From: Sphaerimonospora mesophila NBRC 14179 = JCM 3151
GTDB lineage: Bacteria > Actinomycetota > Actinomycetes > Streptosporangiales > Streptosporangiaceae
Direction: 5' to 3'
Assembly (NCBI GenBank): GCA_001552515.1
Contig: BCRI01000006.1
Location: 1 to 64,000 of the forward strand
Length of the DNA stretch: 64,000 bases
Shown here: one piece after another, positions 50,360 through 60,485 of the stretch
How the letters are laid out: every line of letters begins with the position of its first letter
Numbering within the stretch: the stretch's first letter is position 1
The notes under the pieces: generated by a model
The model's database searches: none
What the model was told of the DNA's origin: nothing
What the model saw: only the letters and a program-made list of their open reading frames with translations
Program-made: the position numbers and the translations under genes

Positions 50360-51244
50360 GTGAGCACGCCACGATTCCTGGCTCTCCCCCCGGGCGTCAG
50401 CACGCGGCAGATCGAGACTCCGGTCGGCTCGTTCGCCGCCCTGGAGGCCCGGCCCGTCAGCGGTGTCGCCGAACGCTGGCCCGCCTTACTCGTACCGGGA
50501 TTCACCGGGAGTAAAGAAGACTTCATCTCGGTCCTGCAGACGCTCGCCCAGGCGGGACGCCGGGTCATCGCGATCGACATGCGCGGGCAGTACGAAACCC
50601 AGGGCCTCGATGATCCGCGGGCGTACACCTGTGCGGCCCTGGGAGCCGACGTCGGCGCGATCGCCACGGCGGTGGGACAGGGAGACCCGGTCCACCTGCT
50701 CGGCCATTCGTTCGGCGGTCTGGTCGCCCGGGAGGCCGTTCTGACGGGCATGACGCGGCCGGCCTCGCTCACGTTGATGAGCTCGGGCCCGGCGGCCATC
50801 ATCGGTCCACGGGAGCAGGTCGGCCGGGTGATGCTGGCCGAACTGCCCGAGTACGGCATCGACTACATCTGGACCAACCGGCTCGAACCCGAGGCGCTCC
50901 AGGCAGGGGTTTCCGACGAGATCGTGTCCTTCCTGCGCAAGCGACTACTGGCCAATCACCCACTCGGCCTCCAGGTGATGGCCGAGGAGGTGCTGAACGC
51001 GCCCGACCGCGTGGCCGAACTGGTCGGGCACGACCTCGACGTCCTGGTCCTGTACGGCGAACACGACGACGGCTGGCCGCCGCTGCTGCAGGCGGAGATG
51101 GCGCACCGGCTCGACGCCGAGTGCGTGGTGGTCCCGGGTGCGGTCCACTCTCCCGCCGTGGAGGCCCCCGAGACGACGGCGGCGGCGCTCAACCGGTTCT
51201 GGAACATGGCGGAGAGCCGTCTGCTCCAGCCGCAGCACATGTGA
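50360..51244 (+). CDS. alpha/beta hydrolase
   Basis: 294 residues. LLVPGFTGSKEDF oxyanion segment, nucleophile elbow LLGHSFGGLVARE, acid region VLYGEHDDGWP, His in VPGAVHSPAVEAP. Esterase/lipase-like, substrate unknown. GTG start at 50360 behind AAGGAGGTCTC. It stands alone between the helicase gene and the convergent RecB-like nuclease gene. Confidence 0.87.
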   Translation: MSTPRFLALPPGVSTRQIETPVGSFAALEARPVSGVAERWPALLVPGFTGSKEDFISVLQTLAQAGRRVIAIDMRGQYETQGLDDPRAYTCAALGADVGAIATAVGQGDPVHLLGHSFGGLVAREAVLTGMTRPASLTLMSSGPAAIIGPREQVGRVMLAELPEYGIDYIWTNRLEPEALQAGVSDEIVSFLRKRLLANHPLGLQVMAEEVLNAPDRVAELVGHDLDVLVLYGEHDDGWPPLLQAEMAHRLDAECVVVPGAVHSPAVEAPETTAAALNRFWNMAESRLLQPQHM

Positions 51245-51296
51245 CGGAAGCGCCGGCGCATGTGACGGAAGCGCCGGCGGGGGCAGCGCCACCGGA

Positions 51297-52199
51297 TCAC
51301 TCGTCGCCGAGGCCGTCCCAGGGGAGACGCTCCGGCGCCGCGGCCTGCCCCTCGGCGCAGTGCCGGCGGAAGTCGCACCAGGAGCACAGCGGTCCGGGTC
51401 TCGGCGGGAACAGCTCGTCGATCTCGGGTGGCGGCGTCTTCGCCGCGGCGACGCCACGATCCGCCGACCGGCGACCGCCCCTGCCCTGTCCGCCCGCCCA
51501 GGCGCGGTAGGCGTCGTCGGCCGCTGCCGCCTCCTGGGCGATCTCCTCGGCCCGGCGCAGGTGGCGGCCCAGCGACTCGTCGGTGTGCTCCCACTCGATG
51601 ACGGCGCCCGTCGGAACGTGATGGAGCTCCACCCGGCGGCAGGTCCGGTGCATCATGCGCGTCGCGGCGATCGCGTAGACGGCCAGCGCGATCGAGGACC
51701 TGGCGTCCTCCGTGGTCAGCGGGCGTCTGCCGGTCTTGTAGTCCACGACGACCAGTTCGTCGCCCCGGCGGTCGAGCCGGTCCACCCGCCCGGACACCGC
51801 GATGACGGCCGTCCTCGTGGCGACGACACGTTCGACGCCGATGGGCTCGTCGGAGGGGTCGAGGGTCGAGGCGTACCCGGACACCATGTCACGGGCCCGG
51901 TCCCGCCATAACGCCGACTGCTCGGCGTCCCGGAAGCCCTCGCCGATCCAGCCGTTCGTGAGGAGGATGGCCGCCATGAGCGGGGTGCGCCGCTCGTACG
52001 GCTCCCGCCACCAGGCGGCCAGCGCGTTGTGGACCGAGGCTCCCAGGCTGTTGTGCGCCCAGGCCGGCCCCTTGGGCGGCGCCGGCCGGTCGAGATAGGT
52101 GAAGCGATAACGCCGCGCGCAGTCCAGCCACGAGTTCAGCCGCGACGGCGTACAGCTGTAAAGCCGCCTCGGCATTCCGTCGAGGCCGAGCTGCTCCAT
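51297..52199 (-). CDS. RecB-family PD-(D/E)XK nuclease with Fe-S cysteines
   Basis: 300 residues. The nuclease core is GRVDRLDRRGDELVVVDYKT (Asp ... D-x-K) followed by IALAVYAIAATRM. The Cys in SWLDCARRYRF and three in LCSWCDFRRHCAEG (C-x2-C-x5-C) match the 4Fe-4S staple of the Cas4/AddB nuclease group. It lacks a helicase domain, so it is a stand-alone nuclease of that type. No CRISPR or cas genes are near. It may act in DNA repair; the locus also encodes Ku, LigD polymerase and AdnAB. Confidence 0.85.
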   Translation of the reverse strand: MEQLGLDGMPRRLYSCTPSRLNSWLDCARRYRFTYLDRPAPPKGPAWAHNSLGASVHNALAAWWREPYERRTPLMAAILLTNGWIGEGFRDAEQSALWRDRARDMVSGYASTLDPSDEPIGVERVVATRTAVIAVSGRVDRLDRRGDELVVVDYKTGRRPLTTEDARSSIALAVYAIAATRMMHRTCRRVELHHVPTGAVIEWEHTDESLGRHLRRAEEIAQEAAAADDAYRAWAGGQGRGGRRSADRGVAAAKTPPPEIDELFPPRPGPLCSWCDFRRHCAEGQAAAPERLPWDGLGDE

Positions 52200-52238
52200 G
52201 ACCGATCCGCCCGATCCCTGTCCCTCGCGCCGCCTCCG

Positions 52239-52952
52239 CTAGTCGTCGAGGTTCAGCTTGATGCCGGCCGCGCTCTTGCCGTCCAGCAGCGGCGTCGTCT
52301 CGGGCTCGCTCTCGTCCGCCCCGGTGAGCGATCCCGACAGCCACTGGTCGAACTGGGGCTCTAGATCACCGATGAGACATTCCTCGCCGTGCGCGGGCAG
52401 CACACGCGTCTCGTGCGGCAGCGTGAACAGCCGTTCGCCGATCGCGGTGAGCTGGTCGGCGAGCGCTGGGTACTCCCCGCCGAGCTTGCCCGGACCATCG
52501 GCGAGCAGCGTCTTCCCGGTGAAGACCGCGCCCAGCTCCTCGCAGTAGAGCGACACGCCTCCGGCGGTCACCCCCGGCGTGGTCAGGACCTCGAGCTCGA
52601 CACCGGCGACGGCGAACAGGCCCTCGTCCTCCATCTCGATGTCGGGCCAGGTCTCCTCCCAGGTCTGCCGCCACAGGCGCCTGTCCTTGGGATGCACCGC
52701 GACGACCGCCTCGTCCTTGGCGGCCGTCTCGATGGCGCCCCCGACGTGGTCGGGCAGGCCATGGGTGCAGATGACCGCGAGGACCTCCCGGTCGCCCACC
52801 TTCTCGAGGATCTTCTCCGCGTCCCGTGCGGGGTCGATCACGATGACCTCGTCGTCGTCACCGATGATCCAGGTGTTGTTCTCGACCTTGTGCTCGACGC
52901 CCTCGATCTCCACCGGGCCCGAGGTCACGACTCGTTCGATGCGCGCTGTCAC
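52239..52952 (-). CDS. MBL-fold protein with degraded metal site
   Basis: 237 residues with the metallo-beta-lactamase fold (VIVIDPARDAEKIL, AVICTHGLPDHVGGAI, LEVLTTPGVTAGGVSLY, LGAVFTGKTLLADGPG, RVLPAHGEE). Of the usual HxHxDH...H...D...H ligands, His 64, Asp 68, His 69 and His 188 remain, while Leu 66, Val 128 and Lys 147 replace two His and the bridging Asp. A normal two-zinc site cannot form. Glyoxalase-II-like hydrolysis is therefore unlikely; it may bind one metal or have another role. ATG start at 52952. Confidence 0.82.
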   Translation of the reverse strand: MTARIERVVTSGPVEIEGVEHKVENNTWIIGDDDEVIVIDPARDAEKILEKVGDREVLAVICTHGLPDHVGGAIETAAKDEAVVAVHPKDRRLWRQTWEETWPDIEMEDEGLFAVAGVELEVLTTPGVTAGGVSLYCEELGAVFTGKTLLADGPGKLGGEYPALADQLTAIGERLFTLPHETRVLPAHGEECLIGDLEPQFDQWLSGSLTGADESEPETTPLLDGKSAAGIKLNLDD

Positions 52953-52980
52953 GGCTCAGAACCTTACTACCGTTCCGGCC

Positions 52981-53625
52981 TCAGAGAGTGTCGCCGTCGA
53001 GACGTGGTGAGAAGGCGCCGAACGGCAGATCGAGCGACTGATCGTGGTCACGCAGGTCTCGGAGCGTCAGGTTGGCCAGTGCGACGAAGCACCCGACCTC
53101 GGCGGGCCAGACGATCGCCCACAACCAGTTGCCGAGCGCCTCCCCGACGTAGACGGCCCGATCCTCCGGCACTTCGCCGGCACACCACAGGGCCGTCGGG
53201 TGACCCCGTACGTCGATCTTCGCGTGCGGCGGACCGGCGTCGAAGCCGACGCCGGGATCAGGGCCCGGCAGCCCGGCGAAGGCGGCTCCGAGCCCCACCC
53301 CGGGTTCCTCGGCGATGACCAGCATGTCCGCAGGACCGGAAGTGATCGACGGGCCGGTCAGCGCGACCACGCTCGCCCGCACCCCGCTGCGCTCGTCCCC
53401 CACCTCGGCGAAACCGGTGACCAGCCAGCCCACGGGCAGTGGCCAGGGAATCCAGACGGGGACCCGGGCGGCCTGCCGGATGGCCTCGGCCGCGGCCTCG
53501 GACGGGCGCCGGGGAGGCTGCAACGGCAGCACGTCACCGTGCGCGGCGCAACGCCAGGCGCTGGACCAGACGCTCGGTTCGTGCAGCGGCCCGAAGCACC
53601 GCGGGCAGGCAGGCGCGGTTCTCAC
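52981..53625 (-). CDS. DUF6758-like conserved actinobacterial protein
   Basis: 214 residues with an N-terminal zinc-ribbon-like motif ([20 protein letters not shown]) and a conserved body ([34 protein letters not shown]). It fits the DUF6758 family as I remember it; function unknown. GTG start at 53625. It is divergent from the Nudix gene with 73 bp between. Confidence 0.7.
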   Translation of the reverse strand: MRTAPACPRCFGPLHEPSVWSSAWRCAAHGDVLPLQPPRRPSEAAAEAIRQAARVPVWIPWPLPVGWLVTGFAEVGDERSGVRASVVALTGPSITSGPADMLVIAEEPGVGLGAAFAGLPGPDPGVGFDAGPPHAKIDVRGHPTALWCAGEVPEDRAVYVGEALGNWLWAIVWPAEVGCFVALANLTLRDLRDHDQSLDLPFGAFSPRLDGDTL

Positions 53626-53698
53626 AAGTATTCACGGTGCTTCGGAGACACGCCCAACGTCAAGGCTTTTCCCGTTATCTAGTCGTAATCTTGGGCAT

Positions 53699-54157
53699 GT
53701 GCGGTTCATCAGATGCGTGGGGGCGATCGTCCTGGACGACAGCGGTCGCCTGCTGCTGGTCCGCCGCGGCCACCCACCGGCGCAGGGCAGCTGGTCGCTG
53801 CCCGGCGGGCGGGTCGAGCCGGGCGAGACCGACGTCGAGGCGGTCCGGCGCGAGCTTCGCGAGGAGACCGGCCTCGATGTCGTCGTGGACAGGTGGGCGG
53901 GCGCCGTCGAACGTCCCGGGCCCGGAGGCGTCACCTACGAGATCCACGACTACGTCGCGACGGCCGATCCGCCGGGCCCGCTCTCTCCCGGTGACGACGC
54001 TGCGGACGCGCGCTGGTGCGAGCGCGCCGATCTCGTACGGCTCCCGCTGACGAGCGGCCTCCTCGACGCCCTGTCCGAATGGGGCGTGCTGCCGGGCCAC
54101 GCGGAGGACGGCGGGCTCACCGATCCTCCCCGGTCACCCGGCTGCGCCAGACCGTGA
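53699..54157 (+). CDS. Nudix hydrolase
   Basis: 152 residues. The Nudix box [20 protein letters not shown] followed by ETGLDV is complete (G-x5-E-x7-REUXEEXGU) and should bind Mg and cleave a nucleoside diphosphate derivative. The start is most likely the GTG at 53699 ([14 protein letters not shown]); there is no ribosome binding site, so the mRNA may be leaderless. The frame extends far upstream as antisense of the neighbouring gene and is not used. Its 3' end overlaps the convergent BNR-repeat gene by 41 bp. Confidence 0.85.
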   Translation: MRFIRCVGAIVLDDSGRLLLVRRGHPPAQGSWSLPGGRVEPGETDVEAVRRELREETGLDVVVDRWAGAVERPGPGGVTYEIHDYVATADPPGPLSPGDDAADARWCERADLVRLPLTSGLLDALSEWGVLPGHAEDGGLTDPPRSPGCARP

Positions 54158-57100
54158 GGTGATCGCCGGTTCTGGCGGGGGATCTGCCGATGGCCACCAC
54201 CGCTTCGCCCGACACCGCGACCGTGCCGAGCCACTGAGCCCCCGGTCCGCCGAGCGGCCGGGCGCCCGATCCGCTCGAACCGTCAGAGGTGAGCGTGCTG
54301 CGGGTCCACCCGAGGCCGTCCCCGGAGATCCACGCGGCGCTGTCACCCTCGGCCGCCGGGCCGTACGATCCGACCGCCACCAGCCCGCCGCGGGTCGCGG
54401 TGACGTCGAACACGGTCGCTCCCGCCTCCGCCGGCAGGCTGCCGTACTCCCATTCCATGCCGCCGTCGCCCGCCTCGCCGGTCACGGCGGCCGAGGCCGA
54501 CGCCGAGTCGGCACGCGCGGAGAACGGCCGGGGGCCCTCGCCGGTGACGGCGACGCCGATCACCACGACGTCCCCGGACTCGGTGGTCACGACGTGGCGC
54601 AGCCCGGCCGACCGGGCGCCCTGCGGGAGCACCCTGCCGCGAGAGGTCCAGTTGAGACCGTCGGGGGAGACCCACACGACGCCCGCCTCCCGGTCGGCCG
54701 TGCCCGCTCCGCCCACGGCGACGAAGCCGTACGACGTGGCGGCGACGTCGGCGATGCGCACCCCGGCGCCTCCGGCCGGCATCCGCGCGGGCGGCACGCG
54801 GGTGAACCGCTTCAGGTCGGGGCTGAACCACAGGGCGGGCACCATTCCGGCCGAGCCGTGGTCCTCACCCGCGAGGACGTATCCCTTCTGACCCGCCGCC
54901 ACGACACGCGGCGCGAGCAGGAAATGGCCGGGATCGACCTTGAGCGTGGGGCCGGGACGCCACGTCGTGCCGTCGGCCGAGGTCACCAGCAGCGGCCGGG
55001 TCACCGCCGGATCCGTCGTGGCGCCGCCGACCGCCAGCCAGCCGTACGGGCCGTGTGTCACCCCGCTCAGGGCCTGCCGTCCCGGGCCCCCGAGCAGGTC
55101 GGCGGAGCCGGCCTCCGTCCAGCTCGCCCCGCCGTCATCGCTCGTCCAGATCGCCGCGTCGCCGTTCGCCGACCCCACCGCCACGAACACGCCGCCGGCC
55201 GCGGCGATGTCCACCGGTTCCCGGACCGTCCGGTCGAGCCCGGCGATCTCCCCCAGTGGCACGGGCCTGGCCGCCCCGCCCTTCCGGACCGTGATCAGGA
55301 CGGGCAGGTTCTCGACGTCGCCCGGGCCGCGTTCGTCCCCGCTCGCCACCAGCAGGCCGCCGTCGGTGATGGTCAGCCCGCGCAGCGTGCCGGGGATCTC
55401 CCCCAGGTTCGCACCCCTGGTCCAGCGGTGTCCGTCCGTGCTGGTGTAGACGGCGTACTTCTCCCAGGCGTACTCGACGACAGCGGCGACTCCGGCGGCG
55501 GACGAGGTGAGACCCCGCACGCCGGTCCCGTCCGGGCCCAGCCGTCCGATCTTCCCGCACCGGCTCCACCGGACACCGTCGCGCGAGCAGTGCGCGCGTA
55601 CGTCCCCGGACGCCGGCTTCTGCCGGATCGGGACCAGCAGGAAGCCCTTCTTCGTCGTGGTGAGCGTCCCGGGCTCCGGGCGGACGCCGGGGAGGGCTCC
55701 GGTCGTACGGCGCCAGCTGCGGCCTCCGTCGTCCGAGTGGAGGACGACCGGGCCCCGGTCGGCGTTCGAGGCCGGTTCCGCCAGCGCCACCACCCTGTCC
55801 CCCCTGGCGGCCACCGCCCGGATCCCCCGCGCCGTGCGACCCGAGCCGAGCCGGTCGGCGTCCACCCTGGTCCAGCTCGTGCCGTCGGGCGACACCCAGG
55901 CCACCGGGCCGGCCGTGCCGTCGCTCAGCACGGTGACCCCGACGGCGAGGAAGCCGGTCGCGGTCCGCGCCACATCGGTGATCCTGTCCTGACTCCAGAA
56001 CTCGGTCAGCCGGTCGGCGCCCACGGCCGTCCAGGATCTGCCGTCTGAGGAGACCCACATCCCGCGTGCGGCCGCCGGGTTCGCCCAGCCGCCCTGACCT
56101 GCCGCGCGACCGGACGGCTCGGCCGGCCCGCCCGCCCGGCCCGGAACGTCCGTGCCCACCGCCAGCCACCGGCCCGCGCCCCCGGCCAACCGGCCGACCG
56201 CCCCGGCGGCCGGCTCATATCCGGCGGAGCCTCCCTCGAAGCCCGTGATCCTGCCCAGCTCCCAGTGTCCGCCGCCGTCGGCGGAGACGAGGAACAGCGG
56301 CTTCGGGACGGGGCCCGTGGTGTCGCTGCCCGCCGCCACGATCGTCGAGCCCGCCGAGGCGATGGCGTTGAGCACCTGGCTGGAGCCGCTGCCGGACAGG
56401 CCGGGCGCCGTGAATGCGGCATCGGCGGAACGGCCCTCCCCCGCCGCCAGCGTGAGCCCGGCACCGTCGGGACCGCCGACGCGGTTGACCACCACCACGC
56501 CGAGTGCCGCGGCCACCAGCAGGACCGCCGCCACCACGAGGGGACGACGCCTCGGCCCCGGCCTGCCGCCGGAACCCCACACCGGATGCGGCGCCGTACG
56601 GCCTCGGCGGCCGGGCGGCTCGATCGGCTCGTCGCCGGACCCTCCGGTGTCATCGGGACCCTCGCCCGTGCCCTCCCAGGACGTCCCCTCCGGTTCTTCC
56701 GCACTCCCCCACGGTGATGTCCGCGGAGTCGGCCACGGCGGCTCGTCCCGCACCGGTGGCCGATCCTGCGCCGAGAGCCCGCCCTCCGTCGGCGGCCGGC
56801 CCTGCGATGCCCGCGGCCTCCGCCCGGAGGCCACCAACTTGTCCGGCCGCGTCACCAGGCGTCGCCTCTTCCCGGGCGCCCCGGTCCCGGTCCCGGTTTC
56901 GGTTTGGCGCGCCGGGTCCGGCGTGCGGCCGTGGCCCGGCTCCGGCTGCGCCCGTCCCGATTGGGCCATGCCGTACGGCGCGGCGTACGGACTGCGCCCC
57001 GTCCTGTGCCCGGACGGACGGGCGGGATTCGGCCGCGGCGCCCACGCGTCCGATTCGAGGCCATCGGGCCATCCGCCGTCCTGTGTCCCACCCGGGTCCG

Positions 57101-57494
57101 TCCCACCCGGGTCCGTCCCACCGGGATCCGTCCCACCGGGATCCGTCCCACCGGGATCATGGGCCGTCCCGTGCTCCCGCATGCCTCCGAGTCCCTGAAT
57201 TCCCTCGGGCTCCCGGCTCCCCGCCGACCCCCAGATCCCCTTCAGCTCGCGGATCCCCTCGAACTCTTCGGTCTCGGCGAGAGGCCACCGCGACGGTTCC
57301 GCACCCGCCGCCGGCTCCGGGCCCTCCGGTAAGGGAGCGGCGAACGGCGGTGACGCCCAGGGGGACGGAGCCGGGGGCTCGTGATGCAGCGTCGGCGGCG
57401 CCTGGGGACGCTCACCGGCCGCCGGAGGTGACGTCCTGTGATCGTCGCCCTCGGCGGGCGGACGGTCAGGCTCGTGGGGGCCGCCCGGGGTCAC
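54117..57494 (-). CDS. large single-pass membrane protein with BNR/sialidase-like repeats
   Basis: 1125 residues. A Pro/Gly/Arg-rich cytoplasmic part (1-315) includes five GGTDP repeats; one transmembrane helix follows ([20 protein letters not shown]); then about 790 extracellular residues made of repeated beta-propeller units with the Asp-box pattern ([66 protein letters not shown]). Asp-box repeats occur in sialidases and photosystem assembly factors, but no sialidase catalytic residues were recognised. It is probably a surface receptor or scaffold. It overlaps the Nudix gene tail to tail. Confidence 0.78.
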   Translation of the reverse strand: MTPGGPHEPDRPPAEGDDHRTSPPAAGERPQAPPTLHHEPPAPSPWASPPFAAPLPEGPEPAAGAEPSRWPLAETEEFEGIRELKGIWGSAGSREPEGIQGLGGMREHGTAHDPGGTDPGGTDPGGTDPGGTDPGGTQDGGWPDGLESDAWAPRPNPARPSGHRTGRSPYAAPYGMAQSGRAQPEPGHGRTPDPARQTETGTGTGAPGKRRRLVTRPDKLVASGRRPRASQGRPPTEGGLSAQDRPPVRDEPPWPTPRTSPWGSAEEPEGTSWEGTGEGPDDTGGSGDEPIEPPGRRGRTAPHPVWGSGGRPGPRRRPLVVAAVLLVAAALGVVVVNRVGGPDGAGLTLAAGEGRSADAAFTAPGLSGSGSSQVLNAIASAGSTIVAAGSDTTGPVPKPLFLVSADGGGHWELGRITGFEGGSAGYEPAAGAVGRLAGGAGRWLAVGTDVPGRAGGPAEPSGRAAGQGGWANPAAARGMWVSSDGRSWTAVGADRLTEFWSQDRITDVARTATGFLAVGVTVLSDGTAGPVAWVSPDGTSWTRVDADRLGSGRTARGIRAVAARGDRVVALAEPASNADRGPVVLHSDDGGRSWRRTTGALPGVRPEPGTLTTTKKGFLLVPIRQKPASGDVRAHCSRDGVRWSRCGKIGRLGPDGTGVRGLTSSAAGVAAVVEYAWEKYAVYTSTDGHRWTRGANLGEIPGTLRGLTITDGGLLVASGDERGPGDVENLPVLITVRKGGAARPVPLGEIAGLDRTVREPVDIAAAGGVFVAVGSANGDAAIWTSDDGGASWTEAGSADLLGGPGRQALSGVTHGPYGWLAVGGATTDPAVTRPLLVTSADGTTWRPGPTLKVDPGHFLLAPRVVAAGQKGYVLAGEDHGSAGMVPALWFSPDLKRFTRVPPARMPAGGAGVRIADVAATSYGFVAVGGAGTADREAGVVWVSPDGLNWTSRGRVLPQGARSAGLRHVVTTESGDVVVIGVAVTGEGPRPFSARADSASASAAVTGEAGDGGMEWEYGSLPAEAGATVFDVTATRGGLVAVGSYGPAAEGDSAAWISGDGLGWTRSTLTSDGSSGSGARPLGGPGAQWLGTVAVSGEAVVAIGRSPARTGDHLTVWRSRVTGEDR
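57085..57158. repeat. 15-bp tandem repeats in the BNR-repeat gene
   Basis: Five copies of a 15-bp unit (GGGTCCGTCCCACCC or GGGATCCGTCCCACC on the plus strand) encoding Gly-Gly-Thr-Asp-Pro. The two variants are arranged in blocks, as in stepwise expansion. Confidence 0.8.
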
Positions 57495-57629
57495 GTTCAG
57501 TACCTCCTGGGGGGTGTGCCGGGCCGTTTCACCGGGGGTGAGGCGAGGCGAACGTGATCACTGTGATACCCGAACACCAATCCAGAGCACCACGGGAACG
57601 CCGCCTCGACCAGACCTCCACGGTCAGAT

Positions 57630-58601
57630 TTATCTAGAGAGGGCCTGAATTGCCCTCTTTCGGGCGATTACTACGACCGCGGTGCCGTACACCGCGAACT
57701 GCACAACGGTGCCGACGACGGACTGCCAGGGCAGCTCACCCTGTTGGAGTGCGTTGTTCAGGTCTCCCGACGCGGCGACGACGCCGAACGCCGCGACGTT
57801 GTTCGTCGCGTGCAGCGCGATGGCCGCCTCCAGCCCACCGGTGAGGATCGCCAGCCACCCCATCAGCACCCCGAACCCGAAGACGTACGCGATCCCCCAG
57901 TCGGTGTAACCGTGCAGGGTGGCGAAGGCCCCCGCGCCCAGCAGAATGCCGGGCCAGGGATTGCGCAGATAAGCGCCGAAGGCCTGGATGACCCACCCGC
58001 GGAACATGTACTCCTCGGCCGCGGACTGGAAGGGCACGAGCACCAAGATGACCGCCATCGCGGGCAGGAACGCCTCCCAGCCGGCCCAGCGGTACGCCGG
58101 GTCCACCCCGGTGAGCAGCAGTGTCGCCACCTCGGCGAGCTGGCCGAGCACGACGGCCGCGACCGCGATGAGCACGCAGCGGGCCAGCCAGCCCCAGCGA
58201 AGCCGGCCGACGACCGACGAGAGCGTCCCCGCCGGGCGACGCTGGATCGCCCACGCCACGCCGTACACCACCGGAATGGCCAGCGCGATCACGGTGAGAT
58301 GGAAGCCGAGGTCGAGGAGGGGATCGACGAACATCCGGTCCCCGCTCATCACGAGGGGGAGGCGCGCCAGGGCCGCGACCGTCCACGCCGCCATGACGAT
58401 CCCGAACGAGATGACCAGGAAACCGCCCACCCCGGCCAGCGTGCCGAGGATCGGCCGCCACCAGCGGTGCAGCGGTGTGCGGGCCAGTTGGTCGTACCGC
58501 ACGGCCGGCGGGGGCGGCATGGCCCATGGCATGCGAGCGGGCGGCGGCCACTGGTAGGGCGGCGGGTGCATCCACCGTTCATACCCCACTCGGCGGGTCA
58601 C
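57630..58601 (-). CDS. CPBP-family intramembrane metalloprotease
   Basis: 323 residues: a Pro-rich cytoplasmic start (PPPYQWPPPARMPWAMPPPP) and seven to eight membrane helices. The CPBP/Abi signature is complete: Glu-Glu and Arg in AAEEYMFRGW, His in FATLHGYTDWG, and His/Asn in AIALHATNNVAAF. Members process membrane or prenylated proteins, or act in bacteriocin immunity. The frame opens with a GTG at 58601; Met 11 (58571) is an alternative, and neither has a clear ribosome binding site. Confidence 0.85.
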   Translation of the reverse strand: MTRRVGYERWMHPPPYQWPPPARMPWAMPPPPAVRYDQLARTPLHRWWRPILGTLAGVGGFLVISFGIVMAAWTVAALARLPLVMSGDRMFVDPLLDLGFHLTVIALAIPVVYGVAWAIQRRPAGTLSSVVGRLRWGWLARCVLIAVAAVVLGQLAEVATLLLTGVDPAYRWAGWEAFLPAMAVILVLVPFQSAAEEYMFRGWVIQAFGAYLRNPWPGILLGAGAFATLHGYTDWGIAYVFGFGVLMGWLAILTGGLEAAIALHATNNVAAFGVVAASGDLNNALQQGELPWQSVVGTVVQFAVYGTAVVVIARKRAIQALSR

Positions 58602-58629
58602 TCACGACCGGCGGCGGGGGTGACGGCGC

Positions 58630-59574
58630 CTACGCGGACGGGGGCGGGACGAAGTCGGTGGTGCGCGCGAGGCCGGCCGCCCTGCCCTTGGCGGCCACGA
58701 CCAGGGCCATCTTGCGGGACGCCTCGTCGATCATCTCGTCGCCGAGCATCGCGGCGCCCCGCTTCTCGACCGTCGTGTGGTACTCGTACGCCTCCAGGAT
58801 CATCTCCGCGTGGTCGTAATCCCGCTGGGAGGGCGAGAAGACCTCGTTGACCACGTCCACCTGGCCGGGATGCAGCACCCACTTGCCGTCGAAGCCCAGC
58901 GCCGCCGATCGGCCGGCCACCCCGCGCAGTCCGTCGAGGTCGCGGATCTGCAGATACGGCCCGTCGATCGCCTGCAGATCGTGTGCCCTGGCCGCCATCA
59001 GGATCCGCATCAGGACGTAGTGGTAGGCGTCGCCCTCGCCGTACCCCGGCGGCTGCTCGCCGACGACCAGCGTCCGCATGCCGATCGAGGCCATGAAGTC
59101 CGCCGGGCCGAACACCAGCGCCTCCAGGCGCGGCGAGGCGGCGGCGATGGCGTCCACGTTGACGAGCCCCGCGGCGTTCTCGATCTGGGCCTCGATCCCG
59201 ATGCCGCCCTCGGGCAGCCCGGTCGCCCGCTCGATCTGGCTCAGCAGCGTGTCCAGCCAGACCACGTGCGAGGCGTCGGCGACCTTCGGCAGCAGCACGC
59301 AGTCGAGCCGGTCGCCGGCGCCCTCCACGATCTCGATGACGTCGCGGTAGGTCCACCGCGTGGTCAGGTCGTTCACGCGGACGGCGACGATCCTGCCGGT
59401 CCAGCCGCCCTCGCGCAGCGCGCCGACGACGTTCTTACGCGCCGCCTCCTTCGCATCGGGCGCGACCGCGTCCTCAAGATCGAGGAAGATCTCGTCGGTC
59501 GCCAGCCCGCGGGACTTCTCGATGAAGCGGGGATTGCTGCCCGGCACCGCCAGGCAGGAACGTCGAGCACGCAT
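58630..59574 (-). CDS. HpcH/HpaI aldolase / CitE-like lyase
   Basis: 314 residues from the ATG at 59574 (MRARRSCLAVPGSNPRFIEK). CitE-like fold: FLDLEDAVAPDAKEAAR (metal-binding Asp/Glu), AVRVNDLTTRWTYRD, IGIEAQIENAAGLVN, and GPADFMASIGMRT. Related enzymes cleave malyl-CoA, citramalyl-CoA or citryl-thioesters. The G-PADFMASIG segment is typical of the actinobacterial malyl/methylmalyl-CoA-lyase-like group. No CoA-transferase partner lies next to it. It is 28 bp upstream of the CPBP gene. Confidence 0.86.
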   Translation of the reverse strand: MRARRSCLAVPGSNPRFIEKSRGLATDEIFLDLEDAVAPDAKEAARKNVVGALREGGWTGRIVAVRVNDLTTRWTYRDVIEIVEGAGDRLDCVLLPKVADASHVVWLDTLLSQIERATGLPEGGIGIEAQIENAAGLVNVDAIAAASPRLEALVFGPADFMASIGMRTLVVGEQPPGYGEGDAYHYVLMRILMAARAHDLQAIDGPYLQIRDLDGLRGVAGRSAALGFDGKWVLHPGQVDVVNEVFSPSQRDYDHAEMILEAYEYHTTVEKRGAAMLGDEMIDEASRKMALVVAAKGRAAGLARTTDFVPPPSA

Positions 59575-59862
59575 GGGCTCCACGCTAGCGATGTCCTCCC
59601 GGCTCCGGTCGGCGGGGTCGATCTGACACACGCTTGGTAGAACTGCTACAAGCGTTTCCGGCCGGGCGTCCGGTATGGCCCGGCCCCGGCTATCGGATCC
59701 CTACAAATCACATCAGATGTTCTTGGTCCTCTGCTCGTACGGCTCCCGCCACGGCTCGGCCAAGAATGGTCAACGGTAGAAGTCGTCTCCGTGCCGTGCG
59801 GGCCAGGAAAGGGCACCGGCCGGGCCGCGGAGGCGACCGCGCAGTCGTGTTAGGAGTGATCG

Positions 59863-60462
59863 ATGGCCAACGCCACCGCCACCGCGGGGGTCCGCCCCGC
59901 CGTGCTGTCCGACCTCATCCCCGCCGTTCCCGGCAGCACCGCCGCACGCGTGCGCGACGCCGTACTCGTCGTGGCCGGTGCGGGACTCACCGGCCTGGCC
60001 GCGCAGATCAGCGTGCCGCTCCCCGGCGGGCTCGTTCCCGTGACCGGTCAGACGTTCGCCGTGGTCCTGGTCGGCGCCGCCCTCGGCATGAACCGCGCAT
60101 TCCTCAGCATGCTCCTCTACATGGCGGTCGGGGCGGCCGGAGTCCCATGGTTCGCCGGGGGCGCGAGCGGGCTGGGCGGTGCGACGTTCGGCTATGTGCT
60201 CGGCTTCATCGCAGCGGCGTCGCTCGTCGGGTGGCTCGCGCAGCGCGGCGGCGACCGTACGGTGGCCCGCACGGTCGGCACGATGGTCCTGGGCAACCTG
60301 GTCATCTACGCCTTCGGCCTGCCGGTGCTCGTGGCGGTGACCGGCCTCGACCTCGGGACCGCGCTGGTGGAGGGAGCCGGCAAGTTCGTACTCGGCGACC
60401 TCCTCAAGATCGCCGTGGCCGCCGGCCTGCTCCCCGCGGCCTGGAAGCTCGCCAACCGCTGA
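59863..60462 (+). CDS. bioY: biotin ECF transporter substrate-binding component BioY
   Basis: 199 residues with six membrane helices and BioY signatures (ISVPLPGGLVPVTGQTFAVV, LGMNRAFLSMLLYMAVGAAG, PWFAGGASGLGGATFGYVLG). BioY binds biotin in the membrane and works with an ECF energy-coupling module or alone at low efficiency; no ecfA or ecfT genes are adjacent. The ATG follows TTAGGAGTGATCG. No recognisable BirA operator was found upstream. Confidence 0.9.
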   Translation: MANATATAGVRPAVLSDLIPAVPGSTAARVRDAVLVVAGAGLTGLAAQISVPLPGGLVPVTGQTFAVVLVGAALGMNRAFLSMLLYMAVGAAGVPWFAGGASGLGGATFGYVLGFIAAASLVGWLAQRGGDRTVARTVGTMVLGNLVIYAFGLPVLVAVTGLDLGTALVEGAGKFVLGDLLKIAVAAGLLPAAWKLANR

Positions 60463-60485
60463 TCCCCAGAAAAGAGAGAGATGCC

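Noticed and set aside
53315-53698. Nudix gene extended upstream to 53315
   Set aside because: That part is antisense to the DUF6758-like gene and has shadow-type composition; the Nudix fold begins at [12 protein letters not shown].
54159-56048. 629-codon plus-strand frame
   Set aside because: Antisense shadow of the BNR-repeat membrane protein; rich in Arg/Gly/His with no motifs.
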